The position numbers and the translations under genes are program-made. From NCBI GenBank assembly GCA_903813345.2, contig CAIIXF020000012.1, forward strand, positions 26,364,684-26,424,683: a stretch of DNA of 60,000 bases, given 5' to 3'. The notes under the pieces are model-generated. The model had not been told where the DNA came from. It saw nothing but the letters and a program-made list of their open reading frames with translations, and ran no database searches. Position 1 is the first letter of the stretch, and each line of letters starts with the position of its first letter. This DNA comes from Owenia fusiformis (Eukaryota > Annelida > Polychaeta > Sabellida > Oweniidae). Shown here piece by piece: positions 10,894-22,900 of this stretch.

Positions 10894-12417
10894 ATGATGC
10901 AATACAATGCAGTGCAATATGATGTTATACAATGCAGTGCAATATGATGCAATACAATGTGGTGCAAAATGATGTAATACAATGCGGTGCAATATGATGC
11001 AATACAATGCAGAGCAATATGATGCAATACAATGCAGTGCAATATGATGCAATACAATGTAGTGTAATATGATGCAATACAAAGCAGTGTTATATGATGC
11101 AAAAAATGCAGTGCAATATGATACAATACAATGTAGTGCAATATAATACAATAAAATGCAGTGCAATACGATGCAATACAATACAGTGCAATATAATGCA
11201 ATACAATGCAGTGCAATGCAATACAGTGCAAAACAGTGCCGTGCAGTGCAATACAATGTAGTTCATTTCAATACAATGCAGTGCAATACAATGTGGTACA
11301 GTGCAATACAATGCAGTGCAATACATCGCAGTTCAATACAGTGCAATACAATGTAGTGCAATGCAGTGCAATAAAATACAATACAGTGCAATACAAAGCA
11401 ATGCAGTGTAATACAATACAGTGCAACACAATGTGGTACAGTGCAATACAATGCAGTGCATTACAATACATTACAGTGCAATACAATGTAGTGCAATGCA
11501 GTGCAATAAAATACAATACAGTTACAATGTAATTCATTTCAATACAATGCAGTGCAATACAATGTGGTACAGTGCAATACAATGCAGTGTAATACAATAC
11601 ATCACAGTTCAATACAGTGCAATACAATGTAGTGCAATGCAGTGCAATAAAATACAATACAGTTACAATGTAGTTCATTTCAATACAATGCAGTGCAATA
11701 CAATGTGGGCAATACAATACATCGCAGTTCAATACAGTGCAGTGCAATACAATACAGTGCAATACAATACATCGCAGTTCAGTGCAGTGCAATACAATAC
11801 AGTGCAATACAATACATCGCAGTTCAATACAGTGCAATACAATGTAGTGCAAAGCAGTGCAATAAAATACAATACAGTGCAATTCAATACAATGCAATGC
11901 AATACAGTGCAATACAAAACAATGCTGTGCAATAGAATGCAGTACACTGCAGTACAATACAATGCAGTGCAATAAAATACAATGCAGTGTAATAAAATGC
12001 AGTGTAATTCAAGACAATGCAATACAATACTGTGCAATACAATACAGTGCAATATAATACAATGCAGTGCACTGCAATGCAATGCAATACAATATGGTGC
12101 AGTGCAATATATTGCAGTGCAATTCAAAACAATGCAGTGTAATACAATGCAGTGCAACACAATGTGATACAGTGCAATACATTACAATGCAGTGCAATAC
12201 AATACAATGCAGCGCAATACAATGTAGTACACTGCAGTACAATACAATGCAGTGCAATAAAGTACAATGTAGTGCAATATAATATAATACAGTGCAATAC
12301 AGTACAATATAATGCAATAGAATACAATGCAGTGCAATACAATAAAATGCAGTACAATACAATACAATGATGTGCTATACAATACAATACAATGCAATGA
12401 AATGCAATTCAATGCTA
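10894..12417 (+). repeat. degenerate pentamer array in the left arm
   Basis: About 1.5 kb of the pentamer C-A-R-T-R (CAATA, CAATG, CAGTG and variants). In the outer part (about 10900-11100) a 25-bp higher-order unit is visible: CAATA TGATG CAATA CAATG CAGTG. A 5-bp period without common stops yields long open frames in all registers that are not genes. Confidence 0.95.
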
Positions 12418-12539
12418 TGAATGTACACCTTCTACAGTCAAATAAACACAGATAAGATTGTAATAGTATGTTAGTGTATGGAGTTTGAAGTGGGTGGGGG
12501 ATACAATTACCAGTCTGCTGATTGATGACTTAATAACTT

Positions 12540-12986
12540 AGAAAAGATCTCCTAGCTTTTAACAGGTGGCACTTATGTCTACCTTATGTTCTTGAACAAT
12601 CTCGTCTAAGAATACAGACCCGTATCCTGGATTAACCTGGGGGAGTGGTTTTACCAAGGGGGAAATTTTGCCAAGAGGGGGGAGCTTTTTGACAGTTATG
12701 GCAAAAAAATCATGCGAAAAGTGCTAAGAATGGTGAAAAACTGCATGATTTTGAACGAATATTTGGCAAGGGGGAGGGGGGTGAGGCCCCTGGCTACGGC
12801 CATGGAATACATATAGGAACTTTCCTTCTCCCAGAAGAAATGGTATACAGGTATTACATCAATCATTCTGGTATTTTGTATACGAAGGTCTGTAGTTACT
12901 TTATTGAAAGATGGCAGTGTACACTGTGTATTACCATTTTGAGGTCAGTTTGACTTTATAATTCTGCGCACTATAATCTGTAATTC
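12540..12986. other. inner part of left arm
   Basis: Unique DNA mirrored at 13406-13860. It includes a G-rich tract with GGCCCCTGGCTACGGCC, a phrase (GTAGCCAGGGG) that recurs in other dispersed repeats of the window (about 45012, 48895, 52968). No gene. Confidence 0.6.
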
Positions 12987-13405
12987 TACGGAAAGCGAAA
13001 GGGGATATACCGCAGAATTTAAAATTCAATGGAGTTTTAACATGGGAGTGATATCACACACCGCGGCCCAGTCAGATATATTTCTGCGCACTTTATTTAT
13101 TTAATTCACTTTGCACAACGCGCCCCCTGTAATTCATTCAGTGCGCGATTAAAAAATTGTTTATGAGTGATATCGCACACCGCGGCCCAGTAAGATCGAT
13201 TTCTGCGCACTTTATTTATTAACACACTCAAAATATCGCGCTGAAGCTTGTATATGCTGGCGCGATGTAAATATAGTTTTCTGTTAATAAATGCCCAACA
13301 AGAAAGGGTAGCACAACGAATTCAACTTTTTTCGAAAGACTGCAGACTTGACCTGCGAAATTGTAATTTTGGATCACAGTGATGCCTCTAGAGAGGATAT
13401 CTATG
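12987..13405 (+). repeat. module S2, loop of the palindrome
   Basis: About 419 bp starting TACGGAAAGCGAAAGG and containing two partial copies of the CACACCGCGGCCCAG block. It forms the loop between arms L and R, and its reverse complement follows arm R at 15629-16054. Confidence 0.85.
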
Positions 13406-13983
13406 AGAATTACAGATTATAGTGCGCAGAATTATAAAGTCAAACTGACCTCAAAATGGTGGTACACAGTGTACACTGCCATCTTTCAATAAAGTGTGTA
13501 CTACAGACTTTCGTATACAAAATACCAGAATGATTGATGTAATACCTGTATACCATTTCTTCTGGGAGAAGGAAAGTTCCTATATGTATTCCAGGGCCGT
13601 AGCCAGGGGGCCTCACCCCCTCCCCCTTGCCAAATATTCGTTCAAAACCATGCAGTTTTTCACCATTCTTAGCACTTTTCGCATGATTTTTTGGCCAAAA
13701 CTGTCAAAAAGCTCCCCCCCCCTCTTGGCAAAATCTCCCCCCTTGGTAAAACCACTCCCCCACGTTAATCCAGGATACGGGTCTGTATTCTTAGACGAGA
13801 TTGTTTAAGAACATAAGGTAGACATAAGTGCCACCTGTTAAAAGCTAGGAGATCTTTTCTAAGTTATTAAGTCATCAATCAGCAGACTGGTAATTGTATC
13901 CCCCACCCACTTCAAACTCCATACACTAACATACTATTACAATTTTATCTGTGTTTATTTGACTGTAGAAGGTGTACATTCAT

Positions 13984-15009
13984 AGCATTGAATTGCATTT
14001 CATTGCATTGTATTGTATTGTATAGCACATCATTGTATTGTATTGTACTGCATTTTATTGTATTGCACTGCATTGTATTGTATTGCACTGCATTGTATTC
14101 TATTGCATTATATTGTACTGTATTGCACTGTATTATATTATATTGCACTGCATTGTACTTTATTGCACTGCATTGTATTGTACTGCAGTGTACTACATTG
14201 TATTGCGCTGCATTGTATTGTATTGCACTGCATTATAATGTATTGCGCTGTACCACATTGTGTTGCACTGCATTGTATTACACTGCATTGTTTTGAATTG
14301 CACTGCAATATATTGCACTGCACCATATTGTATTGCATTGCAGTGCACTGCATTGTATTATATTGCACTGTATTGTATTGCACAGTATTGTATTGCATTG
14401 TCTTGAATTACACTGCATTTTATTACACTGCATTGTATTTTATTGCACTGCATTGTATTGTACTGCAGTGTACTGTATTCTATTGCACAGCATTGTTTTG
14501 TATTGCACTGTATTGTATTGCATTGAATTGCACTGTATTGTATTTTATTGCACTGCATTGCACTACATTGTATTGCACTGTATTGAACTGCGATGTATTG
14601 TATTGCACTGCATTGTATTGCACTGTACCACATTGTATTGCACTTCATTGTATTGAAATGAACTACATTGTATTGCACTGCACGGCATTGTTTTGCACTG
14701 TATTGCATTGCACTGCATTGTATTGCATTATATTGCACTGTATTGTATTGCATCGTATTGCACTGCATTTTATTGTATTATATTGCACTACATTGTATTG
14801 TATCATATTGCACTGCATTTTTTGCATCATATAACACTACATTGTATTGCATCATATTGCACTGCATTGTATTGCATCATATTGCTCTGCATTGTATTGC
14901 ATCATATTGCACCGCATTGTATTACATCATATTGCACCACATTGTATTGCATCATATTGCACTGCATTGTATAACATCATATTGCACTGCATTGTATTGC
15001 ATCATATTC
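13984..15009 (-). repeat. degenerate pentamer array in the right arm
   Basis: Reverse complement of the left array (YAYTG pentamers on the plus strand), about 1.03 kb, roughly 0.5 kb shorter than its partner. The same 25-bp higher-order pattern lies at the outer side (14850-15005). Confidence 0.95.
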
Positions 15010-15279
15010 CGTATTTACCATTTCGTTACAGTTTTATTACATAAAATGTTATTTATGAGATTATAATTTTCAAACATTGAAAATATTTTATACAATATCA
15101 ATTAAAAGATATGAAATGGCCCAAAATAATATATTTCCAATGGAACCCTTTGCAAGGGTCACTTCAACATAACGCCACGTGTAATCTGTATGCATACGCC
15201 CTCTTTTAATGAACATTATCTTTGAAACCATATTAGAATCGAATCTGATAAAAAAAAGTGCGCATCATGGTCCTGGATG

Positions 15280-15628
15280 TGCTGCGCGCTAGAATCGGGA
15301 AATCTCAAAGTTCTCCTCGTTGGAGCCATCAATATTATCCAAAATTGTCATTTCGCTGGTTCACTCCGCAGTCTTTCGAAAAAAATCAAATTCGTGGTGC
15401 CACGAATTTTTATTCGTTATTTATTCACAGATAATCATTTTTTCATCGCGCACTGAATGAATACATTTCTGCGCACTTTATTTTAATTAACTTTGCACAA
15501 CGCGGCCCTTGTAATTCATTCAGTGCGCGATGAAATCTATCTGACTGGGCCGCGGTGTGTGATATCACTCCCATGTTAAAACTCCATTCGATTTTGAATT
15601 ATGCGCAGGTCCCCTATAGCTTTCCGTA
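15280..15628 (-). repeat. terminal module S1, inverted
   Basis: Reverse complement of 10275-10620, ending GCTTTCCGTA at 15628 and directly abutting the inverted S2 copy. Confidence 0.75.
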
Positions 15629-16054
15629 GTAATTCTCATAGATATCCTCTCTAGAGGCATCACTGTGATCCAAAATTACAATTTCGCAGGTCAAGTCAGC
15701 AGTCTTTCGAAAAAAGTTGAATTCGTTGTGCTACCCTTTCTTGTTGGGCATTTATTAACAGAAAACTATAATTACATCGCGCCAGCATATACAAGCTTCA
15801 GCGCGATATTTTGAGTGTGTTAATAAATAAAGTGCGCAGAAATCGATCTTACTGGGCCGCGGTGTGCGATATCACTCATAAACAATTTTTAATTGCGCAC
15901 TGAATGAATTACAGGGGGCGCGTTGTGCAAAGTGAATTAAATAAATAAAGTGCGCAGAAATCTATCTGACTGGGCCGCGGTGTGTGATATCACTCCCATG
16001 TTAAAACTCCATTGAATTTTAAATTCTGCGGTATATCCCCTTTCGCTTTCCGTA
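15629..16054 (-). repeat. module S2, inverted outer copy
   Basis: Reverse complement of 12987-13405, starting GTAATTCTCATAG and ending GCTTTCCGTA, then the GTGTGG target duplication. Confidence 0.85.
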
Positions 16055-16060
16055 GTGTGG

Positions 16061-16531
16061 CTATATAGGGATGTGCAGTGTTCACTGCAGACATCGGCTG
16101 ATTGAGATTCTAGTGCGATATTCCTCTCAGATCTCTTTTCACCGCTGTTAGATAATACATATAATTCAAACTGACAACATCAAGATTTGACCATATCAAC
16201 AGTTTTTATAAATCAAAGTGTTTATTTGATGTATAACAATAATTCATCATGTAAACCCTTAAGGTTGCCCCGCGTATCCGTGACAATGGTTACTCTAGTA
16301 ACCATAACTTTGTCAATTCTTAGTCGTTTGTCCAGAAATTTAGATAGAATAAGGTCAGATATGTGTTGCTTAAGTTGTAAAAGTCTCATGAAGGAATATG
16401 CAAGATAACAAAAGTTATAACAAAATTAGCAATACTTATTGAACACCCTGTATAACTACATTAAACCTAATATGAAAACGACCATATATAAAACGATAAA
16501 ACAACGCACTGCGGGTACTTGAAACGCAAAC
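16061..16531. other. 5' flank of SLC22-B
   Basis: Likely holds the promoter and 5' UTR, but no core element can be placed with confidence. A mariner-type end CACCCTGTATAA lies at about 16443, within 100 bp of the start codon. Confidence 0.35.
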
Positions 16532-16951
16532 ATGAAGACGTTCGATGGAATCCTTGATGAAATTGGAGGAATGGGAAGGTACCAAATACTTGCTATATTC
16601 TTATTAGCACTAATTGAGATCCCATCGGCGTTCCATAATATCAACTATGTCTACATTGGTGCAAAGCAAGACCATTTTTGTGCACCATCGGCTGAGTTAT
16701 CTGCGTTTAATCTTACCAAAGATGAACTGAAAAATTACACCATACCGTATGAAGTGAAAGATGGAACACGTGAATACATGAAATGCGGACAGTTTCGTCG
16801 GAACTATTCTTCGATCGGCAAAAATGATGTGCAACTCTGGCTTGATGAATATATCAAAGAGAACTATACACAACCCGACGATTTGCCCATTGAGGAATGT
16901 AGCGGGTGGTTGTATGCTACGAGTATATACCAGACAACCATTATATCCGAG
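16532..16951 (+). CDS. SLC22-B exon 1 (start codon, TM1, extracellular loop)
   Basis: 420 bp, exactly 140 codons, from AAACATGAAG to GAG before GTGAGT. Encodes MKTFDGILDEIGGMGRYQ, TM1 and the glycosylated loop (sequons NLT, NYT, NYS, NYT). Cysteines in DHFCAP, MKCGQ and EECSGW are the usual disulfide positions. Confidence 0.9.
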
Positions 16952-19900
16952 GTGAGTATATCAAAATAAGAATATTGCTTTTGATAAATGTATTTAACCA
17001 TACTCTGGCAAGTTCGCACGAGTATCAATTCAATGAAATACTTCAAGTGAAGATTATTGAACGTTGGGTTAAGGAGATGGGTCGAGTGGAAGATGCGCAA
17101 GAGACATATCGTTACTGGTTTGTGGATCAATTGAAGTACCGGTAGCAGTCAAACAATATTTAAAAACAATTTTTGCCCTTATTCATTGCATACTATGACT
17201 TCTCTTCCACCCGTTTTTATAATGACACCATGAACCCCAAATATTTGCCATCAACGTTGAAATTATTGAAGTGCGTGAAATGGATACACTAATTGTGTAT
17301 TTCATTATTACCACCTGACTCTTGTGGCTAACCACATCGTTTACTTTCAGTGGGACCTCGTTTGTAATGACCGTGTCTTGGGTCCAACCACTCAATCGAT
17401 ATATATGGCAGGACGATTGTTTGGCTCTATTATTTGTGGTTACCTTAGTGACAGGTATGTATCACGGTGCCCATGTCAAGCTGCGCGCCTACTTAGGCGC
17501 GCAGTTTGTTTCGATCACAAAGTGCGCGCCTAACAACATCGCATCATTCAAGTTGGAGTCTGTATTTTTAAACGTAATTTGAAGGCATTTAGACTGCATT
17601 GCTTTCTTGTTTAATGCGTTCATTCTGTGGCGAATATATGAATCTTGAAAAAACTAGTAAAAGATATGTGCAAATGAATCTATGTTTTAAAACATATTTA
17701 AGCAGATTAATGGCATTTTCGTCACCGATTTAACGGGAATTTATACATAAATCGATCTAGCACTTTAAACACAAATGACAAATACTTCAGGCTAATTTTA
17801 TATGTAAATCATTACCCAGTTATCATGTGCAATTCAAAATATTTCGAGTTAAAACAGTTAATCGGGAGATGAAATAAAGCACAAACCGCGCGCTTATTTT
17901 ATCCATAAATTACAAACTGCGCACATACATTATCTGAACTACATACATGTGTATACGTACAGGGTTTCCCAGAACTCATGAGAATTTTTGGAGGGAGATA
18001 TAAGGCATGAATGATTTTTCTTCAAATTAAGTGCACTTAATAAACAAACATTGAGGAATAACTGACATGAATGTCAGGCATATATCTTTTATATTTCCGA
18101 ATTTATTGACATTTGAATTCTACATCGCCAACAAACCCCGGAGTAGTTAGAGAAATACAACAATTTACGTCACATTTTGATAATATTTACACAATTTCTC
18201 TACTATATTTTAGTATTGTTTTCATTGAATTATTTCGGCGTTTCGGTACATTAGTTAATAGGATCATACACATTCAGCTAACGTATCTCTACAGAGTTAT
18301 TATAGCATATTATCTGCAGTTGATGTCATTTCAGCTACTCTTAATACACATTCCCAAATCGTTCTATAGCCATTTCTTTAGGGTCCCCTGAAATAACATG
18401 ACTCAATTCTTCCTCCGTTTCAGTGACATGGCTAACTTATCTTTGTTAAGGTCCCCAAAGAAATGAAAAGTCTAGTAGAGCAAAATCTGGCAAGTATATG
18501 GAGCTACCATATACTGTAAAGTCTCAATAGAAAGTAAATTGGATGCACTACTGACATGCATGTACATTGTAGTGACTTATTCACTGGTGCATTGTCAATA
18601 TGCAAGATCATATTGACTAGCAAATGGGGACATTTCTTTCAGTCCCTCAGGAACATGTCATTCTGATCTTTCAGCAAACCAAATGTTCAATCCGTTGATG
18701 GATTGGGTCTCCATCAAAATTTATATATCGTTTTATTAAAGTGCATCATCGATATGAGGAAAATGCTCAAATGAGCATTTACAAAAAACGTTAGTTTTAT
18801 AGTTGAGAATTTGTATAAAATTGACAAAATGTGACAATAACTGTTGTATTTTCCCGATAACTCCGGGGTTTGTGGCGATGTAGAACTCAAATGTCAATAA
18901 ATTCGGAACTATAAAAATATGTGCCTTAAATTCATGTCAGTTATTCCCCAAAGTGTGTTTAATAAGTGTACCAAATTTGAAGAAAAATCACTCATGCCTT
19001 ATATCTCCCTCAAAAGATTCTCATGAGTTCTGGGACACCCTGTACTTATCGTATGATCTGTAAAATGAAGCCTTCTGATTGGTCAGTTATTGTGCTGTAC
19101 CAATCTGTATTGCTATTGAGATTGTCCCTGTTGATCATCTCCATTGCAATACAGAAAATATTGGTTCGGAGGGGACAATCTCAGTAGCAATACAGAGGAT
19201 CAAACGATAAAAACGTTATTGAATGATTTGAAGTGCGATACAGGATATATTATATTCTGTCTAGATTTTCTGTGTTAAATACATTAAATACGGGATTTCT
19301 CGAGCAGAATATATCCTGTATTGCACTTCAAATCATTCAATACCTTATATTGTAATTGGAATATCTACAGAGGCATATGTAGGTGCTATGAAATCTGTAG
19401 GCGGTGTCATTATTTGAGGAGCTTTGGGAGAATCGCTGGGCATACTATCTTCGTATCTGGCAAGTTTTGCGTTTTGCTGACTTCTTCTGGTAAAGGGAGA
19501 GGGAGTGTTGCTTACGTTTTCTGAAAATACTATAAGTTATTGAATGATTTGAAGTGCAATACAGGATTCTGCTCGAGAAATTCCGTCTTGGAACGAGACG
19601 AAGTCGAGTGCCAATTCAGAATATCGAGGCAGAATATATCATGTATTGCACTTCAAATCATTCAATAACGTTTTTATCGTGTGATCCTCTGTATTGCTAC
19701 GATAAAAGATTGGATAGACACGCCGTTGGAAATATCAGGCACGCAGTTTAGGAATTACATGTGAATATAGGCGCGCAGTTTGACAGGAAAAAATGTTCAA
19801 GTCACGTTTATGGCGTATTAACGTTTTGAACACAAACTTTGCTGCTTTATTCAGATGGAGTGAGACTATATATTCTAGCATACATAGATACAATGGCTGA

Positions 19901-22900
19901 ATAAATGCCAAATGACGATAAAAGGACATAAATATAACTTACATTGTAGCACTGTGAACGCAGAAGCTACTTAAGTCCCTAACCCCCCTATCACACCAAA
20001 CTAGTTCTTACCCGTTCTTGCCAGTCCTACGAAAACGTCGTAAAACGGGCTCAATCTGGCTGTGGTCGGGAAATATGTCTGAAATAATTAGCTACTTCGT
20101 TCTAAAACAGTCTTCAATACGTCCATCTCGTTCGCAGTTCGTTCAGGTCGCACCACGTCGGTGTGCAACGTCGTAGAACGCGTCCTTTAGTCTAGAAGGT
20201 CAACATGACCTGATTACAGAATGGTATGGTCGCCAACGAATTTTGAATCGATTCAAAATTCTAAAATCACATTCCCGTCTGAGAACGTTCATAAAGTTCG
20301 TAAATAGACCTTAGAAAGTTGCAGCTACGTTCATTCCGTTCGCACACAGTTTAAAAACAGTTTTGAAGAACGCAGTGGCAACTTGTTTGGTGTGATAGCT
20401 ATATTTCTGCTAACTCGTTCATAAACAGTGTTAAATACGTTCTTAATCGGTTTAAATCCGTTTGCAATTAGTTCTACCTCGTTCTCAACACGTCCTCAGA
20501 CAGTTCAACTCGTTGTTAAAACGTCCCTAGTAGGATTGAAGTACGACGGTTCCGTTCGTAGTACGTCCAGCTCGTCGTTAGTACGTTGTCACTCGTTCTA
20601 ATTGTAGAACGTGACGACCACGAGAACATTTTGAGCATTGTCTAAGTTCTAGAGGATCTACCCGTTCGAGTACGTTCGATGAAGTTTGTAAATATATCCC
20701 AAACGGTTCTTAGTAGGTCCAGTCCGTTCGTACACAGTTGAAGCCCGTTTTCGAGAACGTAGTGAGAACTAGTTTGGTGTGATAGTAGGGTTATATTGAG
20801 ATAACTAGTTCTACATCGGGAACAACATTACACACTATGAGTAAATAAAGTTCATCTTCACAGAATAGTACTATCTTAAGAACGAGACAAACCTTGCATT
20901 TTTCGTATTCTGGCTCTTTTTGGGAGTGGTGTCCTCCCCGTCTTCCATTTTGAAAGGTTTATATATTTTACAAGTGGATCCAAGAGACCAAGTGGGCAAG
21001 TCCATTATTTTGCAGGGTCGGCAGGATATACACATATCAAGTTCCACATACCCACATTGCGTCATTAAAGAAAACCAACTAAAAATTTAGTAGTCAATAA
21101 ATATCAGATCTGTAAATTCCAAAATCGAAGCGAATTCAATAATAACTGGATTAGAATGCACTTCTATTAGCCAATTTATCAGAATATTTAGGGGTTTCAT
21201 TAGCAGCAGGCAAGGCAATTTTTGCAAGTTGTTTTTAAAAAATTGACTGTTGTTTACAAGATAAAAAATCAAATTTCTCTTAATTTTGAGAGTATGCCAT
21301 GGCGTTTTTGCGTATATGATGCTGCACCTCCTTGTCATTTGCTAGCTATGCCCTTACATAACCATGTATATTTGACCTCTTCTGGACGTAAAGCGTGGGG
21401 ACATCTGATTTGACCAGTTCACATGGCAGTGTGTCACCTGTCATTTCTCTGGAATGATGTACACTTTCCTCCAAAAGATTGGAAACAATTGTATTACAGT
21501 AAAACCTGTATATATGAACACTTGACTAATCTGAACACCTCCCAATTTGAACATTTGTTGGTCCCATTTTTCCTCCCATTGACTCAAATGTTAAAAACCT
21601 TCGAATGTGAACACCTCCCAATTTGAACAGTGAACAGTCGTGTTTGAAAAATTAACCTAAAGTGGGGTGCAAAAATAAATCTCAACCCTCAAAAGTTGTC
21701 ACAATGAGCTAAATTTTCGTGTCTCAAACTCTCCCAAGCGGTAGAAAAATTATTCCCATTGACTTTAAGTAGCACACTAAATGAATCCAAAGCTTCATAC
21801 CTGTAAATGATGGATAAATCCCTACAAAATCGAACGAATGTTTCATGAATCGCCATGTTTGTGATCCAAGGAGGATTGACTCCCAGAATGCAACATCAGG
21901 TAACCTTATTTACTCATGACCGATTTCAAAATGGCGGAACGGCATTTTGAAAGCTGACACGTATCATGTTGCATTCTGGGAGCCAATCCACATTGCCGCG
22001 TAAAACATTAATAGAATGGTTCAATTAAATAAGACTTGACATATCAAAGGGACCAAAAAATAAATTGCAATATATCCAGTGTCAGGGGATGACATCGCCT
22101 TATTCAGTTTATGTCTGGAAACCGGTCGTTTTCACAAGATTTTCGCATAAATTATTTTTGAACTCAGAAATTGCAAAATGGTCGATTTTCATTATTATTT
22201 TTAAACATTTTAACGAAGGCTCCTGATAATTATCCTCGACTCTTAATACCGATCAAAATATGCGTTATTTCAAATAATATAATTAGTACGTCTTCCTGCC
22301 ACTTTCGTTTTTTGATAATAAAAAATAACTTCGTTTTGCCTTTATAACAAAATGGAACAACTAACTTTTATTAATGTTGCTCACTAGATCTGATAATACC
22401 CTTAAAAAATCTGAAAAATTGTAGATATGGAAGAAAGATTATGGTTGTTGTCACCCTAGTTACGCACCTTGTTATCGCAATTGGATCGGCCTACTCCCCT
22501 AACTATATTGTCTTTGCGATCAGCCGATTCCTCATTGCATTTCTCTTCTCTGGGCTTGTTACGGCTCTTTCCATCTGGAGTAAGTAGTACAGCACTTGTA
22601 TTCGTACTATATAGCCCTAAGAACGTGTCGAAATATGCATTTGTGTTCGTTCTTTAATAGTGGATAAAAACAGATATAGCATTTTTCATGTGTCCGGCTA
22701 GTCTTTTTATAGTGTTTTCAATTTAGTTTTAGAGATAGTGAGCAAAAAGTGGCGTGTAACCGCTTCTATCATGTTCTCTAATGGGTTCGCTGTTGGTCAA
22801 ATGGTACTAGGAGGAATAGGATATGGAGTGAGAACTTGGCGAGGTGTACAGTTGGCTTCATCTTGTCCAATGGCGATATTCCTCGTTTATATGTTGTTAG

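Larger units (their letters stand above)
10275..16054. mobile_element. large palindromic element with TACGGAAAGC inverted ends and 6-bp TSD
   Basis: The element starts TACGGAAAGC at 10275 and ends GCTTTCCGTA at 16054. It is flanked by GTGTGG on both sides (10269-10274 and 16055-16060). Terminal similarity continues inward for about 95 bp with mismatches. Layout: arm L 10275-12986, module S2 12987-13405, inverted arm R 13406-15628, inverted S2 15629-16054. Arms L and R are near-perfect reverse complements, apart from about 0.5 kb difference in their pentamer arrays. No transposase or other recognisable gene is present, so it is non-autonomous if mobile. A 6-bp duplication is known for Polintons and some other DNA transposons, but the ends alone do not assign a superfamily. 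Confidence 0.75.

Noticed and set aside
10833-12412. Long Cys/Ile/Leu/His-rich or Gln/Asn-rich reading frames (up to 234 codons) on both strands
   Set aside because: They arise from a 5-bp repeat lacking stops in several frames. The same happens in the mirror array. No domain, start context or splice pattern.
10894-12417. CRISPR-like array
   Set aside because: Units are 5 or 25 bp with no unique spacers, in a eukaryotic genome.
14013-14834. 273-codon open frame
   Set aside because: Also within the pentamer array; mirror image of the frames at 11-12 kb.
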